Shown here: positions 56,823 through 64,000 of the stretch, piece after piece
Numbering within the stretch: the first letter of the stretch is position 1
How the letters are laid out: every line of letters begins with the position of its first letter
DNA from: DATBGO01 sp963785765
Lineage (GTDB): Bacteria > Actinomycetota > Actinomycetes > Streptosporangiales > Streptosporangiaceae
DNA: 64,000 bases
Reading direction: 5' to 3'
Assembly (NCBI GenBank): GCA_963785765.1
Contig: CAWAWM010000008.1
Span: forward strand, 868,001-932,000
The notes under the pieces: generated by a model
Seen by the model: the letters and a program-made list of their open reading frames with translations, nothing else
What the model was told of the DNA's origin: nothing
The model's database searches: none
Translations under genes and position numbers: made by a program

Positions 56823-58100
56823 TCAGGCCTCGCCCTTCTCGGCGAGCCGCACCAGCGCCTTGGCGATGGGCAAGGCCGTGAGCTGCACCTGCCAGGGCCG
56901 GGCGCCAAACCCGGCCAGCTCGGCCGCAACTGCCTCCGGGCCGAGCGGCTCAGGTGGCTGCCAGGCCAGCCTGCGCACCGCATCGGGCGGCAGCAGGTTC
57001 TCAGTCGGCAGATGATGCTCATCGGCGAGGGCGGCGACTGCCGCGCGGGCCGCGGCCAGCCGCCGTGCAGCCGCCGGATCCCGCTCTGACCAGCGATGCG
57101 CGGGCGGCGGGCCGTCGCTGGGTGGTGCCGACGCATCGGGTAGCGCGCGCTCGGACTGAGCCCTGGCGCGGCTGATAGCGCGCAGCCACTCCGGCGCGTG
57201 CCGCCGCGCGCCGCGACCGTTGAAGCCAGCGATGCCGTTCAGATCGGTAGCACCGTTGGGCACCGTCCGGGCGGCCTCGATGATGGCAGAGTCCAGCAGC
57301 ACGCGAGTGGGCGACAGATCGCGCCGCCGGGCAATCTTGTCCCGCTCCAGCCACAGCTCGCGGACGATGGCCAGACCACGGCGGCTGCGGACCCGGTGAA
57401 TTCCGGAGGTGCGCCGCCATGGCTCGGCGCGCGGACCAGGCGGCTCGGTGGCGAGCACGGCCGCGAATTCCTGCCGTGCCCACTCGGTCTTGCCCTGGTC
57501 CGCGAGCTGTTCGGCCAGGGCATCGCGCAGCTCCACGAGGACTTCGACATCGAGCGCGGCATAGCGCAGCCATTCCTCCGGCAGCGGCCGGGTGGACCAG
57601 TCCGCCGCCGAGTGGCTCTTCTCCAGGGCCAGCCCGAGCACGGACTCGACCAGGGTTCCCAGGCCGACTCTGGGGTACCCGAGCAGCCGCCCGGCCAGTT
57701 CAGTATCGAAGAGCAGCCGCGGCCGGTAACCGATCTCCGCCAGGCAGGGCAGGTCCTGCGAGGCGGCGTGCAGCACGGCCTCGGTCCCGGCCAGCGCCGC
57801 GTCGATGCTGGAGAGGTCAGGGCAGCCGACGGGATCGATCAGCACGGTCCCGGTGCCACGGCGGCGGAACTGGACCAGGAAGGCCCGGTGGCCGTAGCGG
57901 AATCCGGAGGCGCGCTCGGCGTCAACGGCTACCGGGCCGTGGCCGGCGCCGAGCGCCCGGGCCGCACTAGCCAGGCCCTCCTCGGACACCACGAGCGGGG
58001 GCAGCCCATCCCGGGGCTCAAGGAGCGGCACCGACGTGCGCTCCGGCGCTGCATCCTGGGGTTGGGCCTGGTCTGGCTGCGCCGGTCCGGTACCGCTCAC
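56823..58100 (-). CDS. rnd: Ribonuclease D-like (HRDC) 3'-5' exonuclease
   Basis: DEDDy exonuclease of the RNase D type (425 aa) acting on structured RNA 3' ends. The 3'-5' exo domain (residues about 55-220) has GPVAVDAERASGFRYG (Asp/Glu motif I), LHAASQDLPCLAEIG (motif II), LLGYPRVGLGTLVESVLGLA and the Tyr motif in WLRYAALDVEVLVEL. An HRDC domain covers about residues 255-335 (LWLERDKIARRRDLSPTRVL). GTG 58100 overlaps the DUF3000 stop by 4 bp (GTGA), showing translational coupling. The longer frame is inside DUF3000. Confidence 0.9.
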   Translation of the reverse strand: MSGTGPAQPDQAQPQDAAPERTSVPLLEPRDGLPPLVVSEEGLASAARALGAGHGPVAVDAERASGFRYGHRAFLVQFRRRGTGTVLIDPVGCPDLSSIDAALAGTEAVLHAASQDLPCLAEIGYRPRLLFDTELAGRLLGYPRVGLGTLVESVLGLALEKSHSAADWSTRPLPEEWLRYAALDVEVLVELRDALAEQLADQGKTEWARQEFAAVLATEPPGPRAEPWRRTSGIHRVRSRRGLAIVRELWLERDKIARRRDLSPTRVLLDSAIIEAARTVPNGATDLNGIAGFNGRGARRHAPEWLRAISRARAQSERALPDASAPPSDGPPPAHRWSERDPAAARRLAAARAAVAALADEHHLPTENLLPPDAVRRLAWQPPEPLGPEAVAAELAGFGARPWQVQLTALPIAKALVRLAEKGEA

Positions 58101-58729
58101 TGCGGCCGCCGGTGCCGCGGCTGCCGCAGCGCGGCCACTCCCGCCGCTACCGGCGGTAGGCCAGCGGCCGTGCACAGGGCATCGCACCAGGCCGCGACGT
58201 GCCCGTCGATGCCGGACTGAGCAGCATCGGGGCCGACCGGCGACCACGAAGCACGCAACTCGAATTCGGTTGCCACCGGTTCATCTTGCTTTCCGCCGAA
58301 CCCTTCGGTCACCACCCTGGTTACCGTACCGCTGGTCTGCTGGAAACCGTGAGTCCGGGCCTCCAGCGCCTCGGTGAGCCAGCTCCAGCCCACCTGCCCG
58401 ATCAGCGGGTCGGCGGCAATCTCGGGGTCAAGGTCGGCGCGGATGTAGGCAATGATCCGCAGCGGCCCGGCCCAGCCCGGCTGCCCCGCCGGATCGTAGA
58501 GCAGGACGAACCGGCCCCAGCCGACTTCGTCGTCGCCGTCGCGAACGGTCGCGGCGACCGCAGCGGCGTAGGGCGCGAGCTTGCGAGGCGGCGGCTCGCC
58601 ATCGAAGGAGAGCTCAAGGCGGGCCAGCCGCTCGGCGGCGATCCCGGATTCAAGGTCAGCTACAGCGGAACGAAACGTAGCCGCCGCGGCCGGGTCTTCT
58701 CGTTGCACTGGCCCGGTGGCAGGTCTCAT
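58097..58729 (-). CDS. DUF3000 family protein
   Basis: A 210-aa protein of the actinobacterial DUF3000 family: FRSAVADLESGIAAERLARL, DGDDEVGWGRFVLLYDPAGQ, GPLRIIAYIRADLDPEIAAD and VGWSWLTEALEARTHGF. Function unknown. The gene order hemE / DUF3000 / RNase D is, as I recall, conserved in Streptomyces and others. ATG 58729 agrees with family starts; an earlier GTG would add an Arg/Pro-rich stretch. It is translated in an overlap with rnd. Confidence 0.85.
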   Translation of the reverse strand: MRPATGPVQREDPAAAATFRSAVADLESGIAAERLARLELSFDGEPPPRKLAPYAAAVAATVRDGDDEVGWGRFVLLYDPAGQPGWAGPLRIIAYIRADLDPEIAADPLIGQVGWSWLTEALEARTHGFQQTSGTVTRVVTEGFGGKQDEPVATEFELRASWSPVGPDAAQSGIDGHVAAWCDALCTAAGLPPVAAGVAALRQPRHRRPQ

Positions 58730-58760
58730 GGTCTGAGCATGCGGCACGGGCGGGCGTTCG

Positions 58761-58970
58761 TCATGCGACCAGACGGCGCGGCTGCTCCGCCTCGGCCGGC
58801 TCACGCTGGTACCGAAGGAAGCCGATCAACAGGGCCGCACCGCAACCGGCGCAGGACCACTCGGGACAGTTCCCGTCAGCCGCGTCCGGGCAGCCGCCGT
58901 CCGGCGGGTGCTGCTGCTCGAAGGGCTGACCCCGGCCGCAGTCAGGGCAGTACCGGATCATCTCGATCAT
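58761..58970 (-). CDS. Small zinc-ribbon-like protein
   Basis: A 69-aa protein with two Cys pairs, YCPDCGRG and CPEWSCAGCGAAL, plus a further Cys in GGCPDAADGNCP; the Cys pattern suits one zinc ribbon. ATG 58970 has a strong GAGGAGG ribosome-binding site. It lies 31 bp upstream of the DUF3000 gene on the same strand and may be the first gene of that operon, divergent from hemE. Confidence 0.65.
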   Translation of the reverse strand: MIEMIRYCPDCGRGQPFEQQHPPDGGCPDAADGNCPEWSCAGCGAALLIGFLRYQREPAEAEQPRRLVA

Positions 58971-59159
58971 CCGCCACCTCCTCACCACTGAGCCCGCCGT
59001 AACTGTGAGCCCGCCGTACGTGCGCGGCGCTAAACGGGCACCCGCGCCGGGTACAGCATGATGCTGACATGCCAGGCACTCGGCGGCGTGGATCTGCTGC
59101 GGCGTGTCACGACAGCGTTTCGGCGCGAGCGTGCCGACCAGGCCCGCGGGGCTTGTGAG

Positions 59160-60218
59160 ATGATCACTGACGTGAATCCGCAGCCGGGCGAGTCCATCTT
59201 CGTACGAGCCTGCCGCAGGCAGCCGGTCAGTCATACGCCGGTCTGGTTCATGCGGCAGGCCGGCCGATCGCTGCCGGAATACCGGGCCGCCAGGGCCGGG
59301 ATATCGATGCTCGATGCGTGTCGCACACCGGAGCTCATCACCGAGTTCACGCTGCAGCCGATGCGAAGGTACGCGGTCGACGCCGCCATCTTCTTCAGTG
59401 ACATCGTGGTGCCGCTGCGGGCGGTCGGGGTCGGCGTGGATATCCGCCCCGGTGTCGGGCCCGTGGTCGAGCAGCCGATCCGCGAGACCGGCGATCTGCA
59501 GCGGCTGCGCCCCCTGGAGCCTGATGATGTGCCGTTCGTCACCGAGGCCGTCCGTTCCCTGGTCGGCGAACTGGGCGGCAAGCCGCTGATCGGCTTCGCT
59601 GGCGGCCCGTTCACGCTGGCGTCCTACCTGGTCGACGGCGGTCCGTCGAAGAGTTTCGACACCACAAAGTCGCTGATGTACGGCGATCCGCCGCTGTGGA
59701 ACGCGTTGCTCGCCAGGCTGGCCGACATAACGATCTCGTTCCTGAAGGTTCAGGTGGCGGCCGGGGCGGCGGCAGTCCAGCTGTTCGACTCCTGGGCGGG
59801 CGTGGTCAGCCCGGATGACTACCGCCGGTCCGTGCTTCCGCACAGCAAGCGAATTTTCGACGAGCTGGCGGCCACTGGCGTGCCGCGGATCCATTTCGGC
59901 GTCGGGACCGGCGAGCTGCTCGGGCTGCTGGGCGAGGCGGGCGCGGACGTGGTCGGGGTGGACTGGCGGGTGCCGCTCGACGAGGCCGTCCGGCGCGTCG
60001 AGCCGGGCAAGGCGCTGCAGGGCAACCTCGATCCGGCCATCCTGCTGGCCCCGTGGGAGGTGATCGAGCGGCGGGCCATCGGTGTCCTGGAAGCAGGCCG
60101 GACCGCCGAGGGCCACGTGTTCAACCTCGGTCATGGCGTGCTGCCGCAGACCGACCCCGGCGTGCTGGCGCGGCTCACCGACTTGGTGCACGCCGCCTCG
60201 GCCAGGCTCCCGCACTGA
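59160..60218 (+). CDS. hemE: Uroporphyrinogen decarboxylase
   Basis: Converts uroporphyrinogen III to coproporphyrinogen III in haem biosynthesis. The 352-aa sequence has the two signatures: PVWFMRQAGRSLPEYRAAR near the start and IGFAGGPFTLASYLVDGG around residue 145; also the conserved HFGVGTGELLG and LQGNLDP regions and the end FNLGHGVLPQTDP. ATG 59160 is the best family start; the frame is open upstream. A 17-bp direct repeat (TGAGCCCGCCGTA) lies at about 58997-59030 between the divergent genes. Confidence 0.96.
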   Translation: MITDVNPQPGESIFVRACRRQPVSHTPVWFMRQAGRSLPEYRAARAGISMLDACRTPELITEFTLQPMRRYAVDAAIFFSDIVVPLRAVGVGVDIRPGVGPVVEQPIRETGDLQRLRPLEPDDVPFVTEAVRSLVGELGGKPLIGFAGGPFTLASYLVDGGPSKSFDTTKSLMYGDPPLWNALLARLADITISFLKVQVAAGAAAVQLFDSWAGVVSPDDYRRSVLPHSKRIFDELAATGVPRIHFGVGTGELLGLLGEAGADVVGVDWRVPLDEAVRRVEPGKALQGNLDPAILLAPWEVIERRAIGVLEAGRTAEGHVFNLGHGVLPQTDPGVLARLTDLVHAASARLPH

Positions 60219-60286
60219 CCCGGGATGGCGCGGCTGAACCGGAAGTCACGCACCAGCCCACCATGCCGTTTCCTGGCGGCACCCGG

Positions 60287-61246
60287 CTAGTCCGCTGGGG
60301 TGGGCGGGACCCGGCGCCGCAGCAGCCGCCGGCGTCCGGCGTATCCGATCCCGCCGGCCAGCGCGACGATGAGCGCGAACGGAAGCACGGTGCCAACCGC
60401 GGTGAGCAGCCACGCTGTTGCGCGCCGCAGCCCCCGCCATCCTGCGGCCAGGCCGGTGACGAACCCGTGTTCCTGTTTCTTCCGCACGGGTTCGGCGTGG
60501 TGACTCACCAGCAGCAGCGAGACGGTCGCGAACGTGGTCGCGCGGGCCAGCGCCCGCTGCTGGGCCTGCAGTGCCTCCAGGTCCGACTCTTGTGAGTTGA
60601 TCTGCTCCTGGACGTCGAGCAGGTCGCTGACCGAGCCGGCTCGCTGCAGCAGCGTGCGCAACTGCGCGATCGCCGCCTGGGCCGACGCGACCCGGCTGGT
60701 TACGTCGGCCACCTGCTGGGTGACGTCCTGGGCCCGCTGACTCAGCGCGGTCGGGCTGCCCAGCTTGATGCGCAGGCTGCCGAGCGCCGCCTGATAGCCA
60801 GGCACGGGCACCTTCAGCTGCAGGCTGGCGGACGCGACGTGCCGCTGGCCAGGCTGGCTCGACTCCTGCTCGGCGGCCAGGTAGCCGCCCGCGGCGGTGA
60901 CGATGGCGGCGGCATGCTGAACGGCAGCCTGGACGTTGCCGGTCTGGACGGTGAGGCTGGCGGTGTAGATGATGCTCTCCGCGGACAGCAGGCCCGCGTT
61001 CTGCGCGGCCGGGGCCTGGGCGCCAGCAGCCGCCTGGCGGGGGGCGGGCTCGCTGGCCGCCTGCCCGAAGCCGGCCGCAGCGCCGTGAGCACCCGTGGAG
61101 CTGGCCCCTGAGGCGGTCGCTGGACCGGCTCCCGAGGAGCCGCAGCCGGCCAGCAGCAGGCCGGTCACGGATATCGCGACCGCGCAGGCCAGGGCTGCGC
61201 GGCGCGGCCCGCGATGACGCTGGCGGACCGTTGGTATGTCGGTCAT
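60287..61246 (-). CDS. DUF4349 domain lipoprotein
   Basis: A 319-aa protein with a lipoprotein signal (AISVTGLLLAGCGSSG, lipobox LAGC at about residue 35), an Ala/Gly-rich spacer, then the DUF4349 domain: IIYTASLTVQTGNVQAAVQH, GGYLAAEQESS, LQLKVPVPGYQAALGSL, a coiled coil (about residues 185-240, VADVTSRVASAQAAIAQLRT, DLLDVQEQINSQESDLEALQ) and a C-terminal transmembrane helix (about 285-305). Function unknown; presumably bridges envelope layers. Start is uncertain because no good ribosome-binding site precedes ATG 61246. Confidence 0.85.
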   Translation of the reverse strand: MTDIPTVRQRHRGPRRAALACAVAISVTGLLLAGCGSSGAGPATASGASSTGAHGAAAGFGQAASEPAPRQAAAGAQAPAAQNAGLLSAESIIYTASLTVQTGNVQAAVQHAAAIVTAAGGYLAAEQESSQPGQRHVASASLQLKVPVPGYQAALGSLRIKLGSPTALSQRAQDVTQQVADVTSRVASAQAAIAQLRTLLQRAGSVSDLLDVQEQINSQESDLEALQAQQRALARATTFATVSLLLVSHHAEPVRKKQEHGFVTGLAAGWRGLRRATAWLLTAVGTVLPFALIVALAGGIGYAGRRRLLRRRVPPTPAD

Positions 61247-61318
61247 GCAGCTCAGATGCGCGGCGGCCTGCCCGGGGTTCCGCCCTGCAGGTAACGATCT
61301 GGGTACGGTGATAGCCGG

Positions 61319-62320
61319 ATGCACGAGGATGAGTCCGTGACTGATCCGAAAATCGAGCTGCACGTTCACCTGGAAGGCACCGTAAGGCCGCCGGCTCTGT
61401 TGCAGATAGCGCGCCGCAACGGCGTGGCGCTGCCGGCTGATTCGGTAGCCGGGCTGACGGCGCTGTATGAATTCAAGGACTTCGCGCATTTTCTCGAGGT
61501 ATGGATGATGACCACCGGGGCCCTGCGGACCGGGCGTGACTTCCGGCAGGTAGTGGTCGACTACGCTGCCGAGGCGGCCGGGCACGGCGCCGTCTACCTG
61601 GAAGGCATCTTCACCCCGGCCGAGCCGGTCAGCCGCGGCGCCAGCTGGGACGAAGTGTTCGCCGGGTACTGCGACGGCGCGCAGCAGGCCAGCGAGATCC
61701 ATGGCGTCCAGGTCAGGCTGACGCCGGATATTTCCCGCGGCTACCCGCTCGAGGCCGCCGAGCTGACCGCCAGGTACGCGGTCAGGTACGCCGATCGCGG
61801 CGTGGTCGGCCTCGGGCTGGGCGGCCCGGAGCTGGAGTATCCGCCCGAGCTGTTCACTGCGCCGTTCCAGCTGGCCGCCGAGGGCGGGCTGGCCGCCGTG
61901 CCGCACGCCGGGGAGGTGGCGGGCAGCTCGTCGGTCCGGAGCTGCCTGGAGGTCCTCGGTGCGTACCGGATCCGGCACGGCATCCGCGCGATCGACGATC
62001 CCGGGCTGGTCCGCGAACTCGCCAGCCGGGGCACAGTGCTGGATGTGTGCCCCATCTCGAACCTGCGCACCGGCGCGGTGGCCGCCCTGGCGCAGCACCC
62101 GCTGGCTGAACTAACCGCAGCCGGGGTCCGCTGCTCGGTCTCGACCGACGATCCGGCGATGTTCGGCACCGATCTGGGCACCGAATACGCGGCGGCCGCG
62201 CGGCTGGGCGTGCCGGCCAGCGAGTGCTACCAGGCTGGCCTGGCCGGAGCGCTGTGCGATGCGGGCACCAGGGCGGCGCTGCGGGAGCGCGGCGAGCAGG
62301 CCGGCTGGCAGGCGACGTGA
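61319..62320 (+). CDS. add: Adenosine deaminase
   Basis: Zinc amidohydrolase (333 aa) that deaminates adenosine or related nucleosides. The metal motif HVHLEGTVRP lies at the start (about residue 15), EGIFTPAEP and VPHAGEV give further metal/catalytic residues (His in HAGE, Glu as proton shuttle), HGIRAIDD the next and STDDPAMFGTDL the last metal Asp pair. Compared with classical Add, it is short and may belong to the aminodeoxyfutalosine-like or related branch, so the exact substrate is open. The GTG at 61337 is an alternative start. It overlaps the methyltransferase gene (GTGA). Confidence 0.85.
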   Translation: MHEDESVTDPKIELHVHLEGTVRPPALLQIARRNGVALPADSVAGLTALYEFKDFAHFLEVWMMTTGALRTGRDFRQVVVDYAAEAAGHGAVYLEGIFTPAEPVSRGASWDEVFAGYCDGAQQASEIHGVQVRLTPDISRGYPLEAAELTARYAVRYADRGVVGLGLGGPELEYPPELFTAPFQLAAEGGLAAVPHAGEVAGSSSVRSCLEVLGAYRIRHGIRAIDDPGLVRELASRGTVLDVCPISNLRTGAVAALAQHPLAELTAAGVRCSVSTDDPAMFGTDLGTEYAAAARLGVPASECYQAGLAGALCDAGTRAALRERGEQAGWQAT

Positions 62321-63120
62321 CGACGGCAGCGCCAGGACCGGCCGGAGACAATGCGTTCGGCGACCGGGTCACCGAGTGGATCGGCGTGCTCGGACGGCTC
62401 AGGGACGTGGTGCGCCAGCAGGTGCTCCGCTCCCAGGTGGCCGGCCTCCCGCAGGTCAGCTGCGGGCCGGCCCGGATCCTGGACATCGGCTGCGGGCAGG
62501 GTACCCAGGCGCTGTATCTGGCGCGGGCCGGGCATGACGTGACCGGCCTGGACTCATCCGGCGAGCTGCTGGCCCGGTTCACCGGCGACCTGGCCCGCGA
62601 GCCCGCCGAGGTCGCGGCCCGCGTTCGGCTGGTCCGCGGTCCCGGCGAACGCGCCGCTGACCTGGTGAGCGGCCCCTTCGACCTGATCATGTGCCACGGG
62701 GTGCTGATGTATCTGAGTGACCCCCGGCCGATGCTCTCGGCCTTGTCCCAGCTGAGCAAGGGCGGCGGCGCCCTGTCCCTGCTCGTCCGCAACGGCCTGG
62801 CCCCCGCCATGCGGGACGGGCTGCGCGGTCACTGGCAGGCGGCGCTGCGCGGCTTCGACACCTTGGAGTACGCCAACAGGCTCGGCCTCACCGCGCATGC
62901 GCATACCCCGGCCGACCTGGACCTGATGCTGGCGCCGCTCGGCTGGGAGCGGCGGGCCTGGTTCGGGGTGCGGGTGTTCACCGACCACCTCGACCGGCCC
63001 GCTCCCGGGCCGGACGAGCTGCCGGACCTGCTGGCCGCCGAGCGCGAGGCAGGCCGCCGGGACCCGTACCGGAGCGTGGCTGCGCTGCTGCACCTGGTCT
63101 ACGGCAGAGTGGAGGGATGA
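62317..63120 (+). CDS. Class I SAM-dependent methyltransferase
   Basis: A 267-aa methyltransferase: ARILDIGCGQGTQALYLARA (SAM motif I), VTGLDSSGELL (motif II), FDLIMCHGVLMYLSDPRPML (motif IV) and LSLLVRNGLAPAMRDGL (motif V-VI). Similar proteins are labelled CmoA/UbiE-like or SmtA-like. It is translationally coupled to add on its 5' side (GTGA) and to hemY on its 3' side (ATGA). That coupling suggests a role around haem or nucleoside metabolism, but there is no direct evidence. Confidence 0.87.
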   Translation: MTTAAPGPAGDNAFGDRVTEWIGVLGRLRDVVRQQVLRSQVAGLPQVSCGPARILDIGCGQGTQALYLARAGHDVTGLDSSGELLARFTGDLAREPAEVAARVRLVRGPGERAADLVSGPFDLIMCHGVLMYLSDPRPMLSALSQLSKGGGALSLLVRNGLAPAMRDGLRGHWQAALRGFDTLEYANRLGLTAHAHTPADLDLMLAPLGWERRAWFGVRVFTDHLDRPAPGPDELPDLLAAEREAGRRDPYRSVAALLHLVYGRVEG

Positions 63121-64000
63121 CAACACCCGCCGGGCCACCGGTGATCGCGATCGTGGGCGGCGGCATCGCCGGGCTGGCCGCGGCGCTTTTCCTCAGCGAC
63201 AGCGGCGCCGCCGTGACCGTGCTGGAAGGCTCGCCGCGGCTGGGCGGCAAGCTGGCGGTATCCGAGGTGGCCGGCGTCGCCGTCGATGAAGGCGCCGAGG
63301 CGCTGCTGGCCAGGCGGCCGGAGGGCATCGACCTGATCGGCGCCGTCGGCCTCGACGGCCAGCTGGTGTGGCCGGGCACCACGGCGGCGGGCATCTGGAC
63401 CCGCGGCCAGTTGCACCCGCTGCCCCGGCGGCAGTTCATGGGGGTGCCCGCCGACACCGACGAGCTCGGCCGGTCGGGGATCCTGTCCGCGGCGGGCCTG
63501 GCCAGGGCGCGAACCGAGGCTGACCGGCCGGCCACGGCCAGGACCGGGGATGCCTCGGTGGCCAGTTACGTCGGAGCCAGGTTCGGCCAGGAACTCGTCG
63601 ACCGGCTGGTGGATCCGCTGCTGGGCGGCGTCTACGCCGGCCGGTCTGACCAGCTGTCCTTCGAGGCGACGCTGCCCGCCCTGGCGCAGGCCGCCCAGCG
63701 GCACCGGTCGCTGGCCGCGGCAGCGCGCTCGCTGCTGCCCGATCCCGGGGCGCCGGCAGGCCGTACGGCCGCGCCGACCGCCGGAGACCGGCCGCCAGCC
63801 GCCGGCCGGGGCGCGCCGGGCGGCAGCCCGGTCTTCACCACGCTGGCCGGCGGCCTCGGAACCCTGCCTGGCGCGGTGGCCGTCCGGTCCGGCGCCGAAG
63901 TCCGCACCGCCGCCATGACCAGGGAGCTGGCCCGGACGGCCGGCGGCTGGCGGCTGGTGATCGGCTCAGCCAGGTCCCCGGAGCTGCTGGACGCCGACGC
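63117..64000 (+). CDS. hemY: Coproporphyrinogen III/protoporphyrinogen oxidase, 5' part
   Basis: FAD-dependent oxidase of haem synthesis (in actinomycetes coproporphyrinogen III to coproporphyrin III). The frame runs off the end of the window. Seen: the FAD motif VIAIVGGGIAGLAAALFLSD (residues 8-27), VTVLEGSPRLGGKLAVSEV, VDEGAEALLARRPEG, and family regions SVASYVGARFGQELVDRLVD and PLLGGVYAGRSDQLSFEA, then PVFTTLAGGLGTLPGAV. ATG 63117 overlaps the methyltransferase stop by 4 bp. An Ala/Pro/Gly-rich insertion at about residues 205-235 is unusual. The usual next gene, hemQ, would lie outside. Confidence 0.93.
   Translation, partial: MTTPAGPPVIAIVGGGIAGLAAALFLSDSGAAVTVLEGSPRLGGKLAVSEVAGVAVDEGAEALLARRPEGIDLIGAVGLDGQLVWPGTTAAGIWTRGQLHPLPRRQFMGVPADTDELGRSGILSAAGLARARTEADRPATARTGDASVASYVGARFGQELVDRLVDPLLGGVYAGRSDQLSFEATLPALAQAAQRHRSLAAAARSLLPDPGAPAGRTAAPTAGDRPPAAGRGAPGGSPVFTTLAGGLGTLPGAVAVRSGAEVRTAAMTRELARTAGGWRLVIGSARSPELLDAD

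Noticed and set aside
58971..60215. Minus-strand frame of 415 codons over hemE
   Set aside because: Antisense to hemE; only the last 69 codons (58761-58970) have their own ribosome-binding site and Cys pattern.
61247..62098. N-terminal extension of the DUF4349 protein
   Set aside because: It is antisense to add and would bury the lipoprotein signal peptide.
1..64000. tRNA, rRNA or riboswitch genes
   Set aside because: No T-loop GGTTCGAATCC-type segments with matching stems and no TPP, FMN or cobalamin box motifs were seen by eye; a covariance-model scan would be decisive.

Overview
The window is 64 kb of very GC-rich, gene-dense DNA of a high-GC actinomycete. Supporting this are GTG starts, 1-4 nt gene overlaps, two F420-type luciferase-like oxidoreductases, a mycobacterial-type FprA, DUF3710/DUF3000/DUF2695 proteins and a gene neighbourhood (TRAM RNA methyltransferase, two TrkA proteins, DUF3710, dut) that I recall from Mycobacterium (around Rv2689c-Rv2697c) and Streptomyces. 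The exact order is not certain; a Streptosporangiales-like lineage is a guess. No rRNA, tRNA or CRISPR array was seen.

Layout. 1-12 kb: AI-2E-type permease end, dut, DUF3710 (frameshifted), ceoC/ceoB, RNA methyltransferase, two YceI proteins, an F420 oxidoreductase, a LigD-type polymerase, and a DMT exporter divergent from a frameshifted MocR regulator. 12-18 kb: a scarred mobile-element island with a methyltransferase remnant, IS110 and IS5 relics, a 211-bp perfect inverted repeat, an intact GntR(YtrA)-ABC operon and a complete 1.6-kb IS. 18-28 kb: DeoR-MFS pair, LysR/hydrolase divergon, TrpB2-like synthase, NlpC/P60-like protein, lipoprotein, membrane protein and a secreted seven-repeat protein. 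28.6-30.8 kb: a possible toxin operon made of a protein with a RelA/SpoT-like C-terminal domain, an 85-aa acidic partner and a GNAT acetyltransferase. 31-36 kb: MFS, uronate-dehydrogenase-like enzyme, fumarylacetoacetase plus companion. 36-49 kb: NDH-2, aconitase with a double-operator promoter, MFS, ASCH protein, dxs, fprA, L,D-transpeptidase, F420 oxidoreductase. 49-59 kb: ppk, MutT1-like fusion, HTH protein/methyltransferase divergon, Lrp/DMT divergon, MGMT, DUF2695, RNase D, DUF3000. 59-64 kb: haem genes hemE and hemY (cut by the window end) with add and a methyltransferase between them.

Working together. dxs, hemE/hemY, acnA, ndh, fprA and ppk are central metabolism and respiration. Several divergent regulator/transporter pairs (MocR/DMT, Lrp/DMT, DeoR-MFS, GntR-ABC) look like small export circuits. 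Fumarylacetoacetase ends tyrosine/homogentisate breakdown.

Two window-wide patterns stand out. First, short tandem repeats with units of about 14-18 bp, different at each locus, sit at gene 3' ends, in intergenic gaps and in protein linkers at about twenty places. Second, several otherwise good genes carry single-base frameshifts (DUF3710, MocR, the hydrolase) or lack a stop at the expected place (YceI, one MFS); these may be real decay or assembly indels and should be checked against reads.
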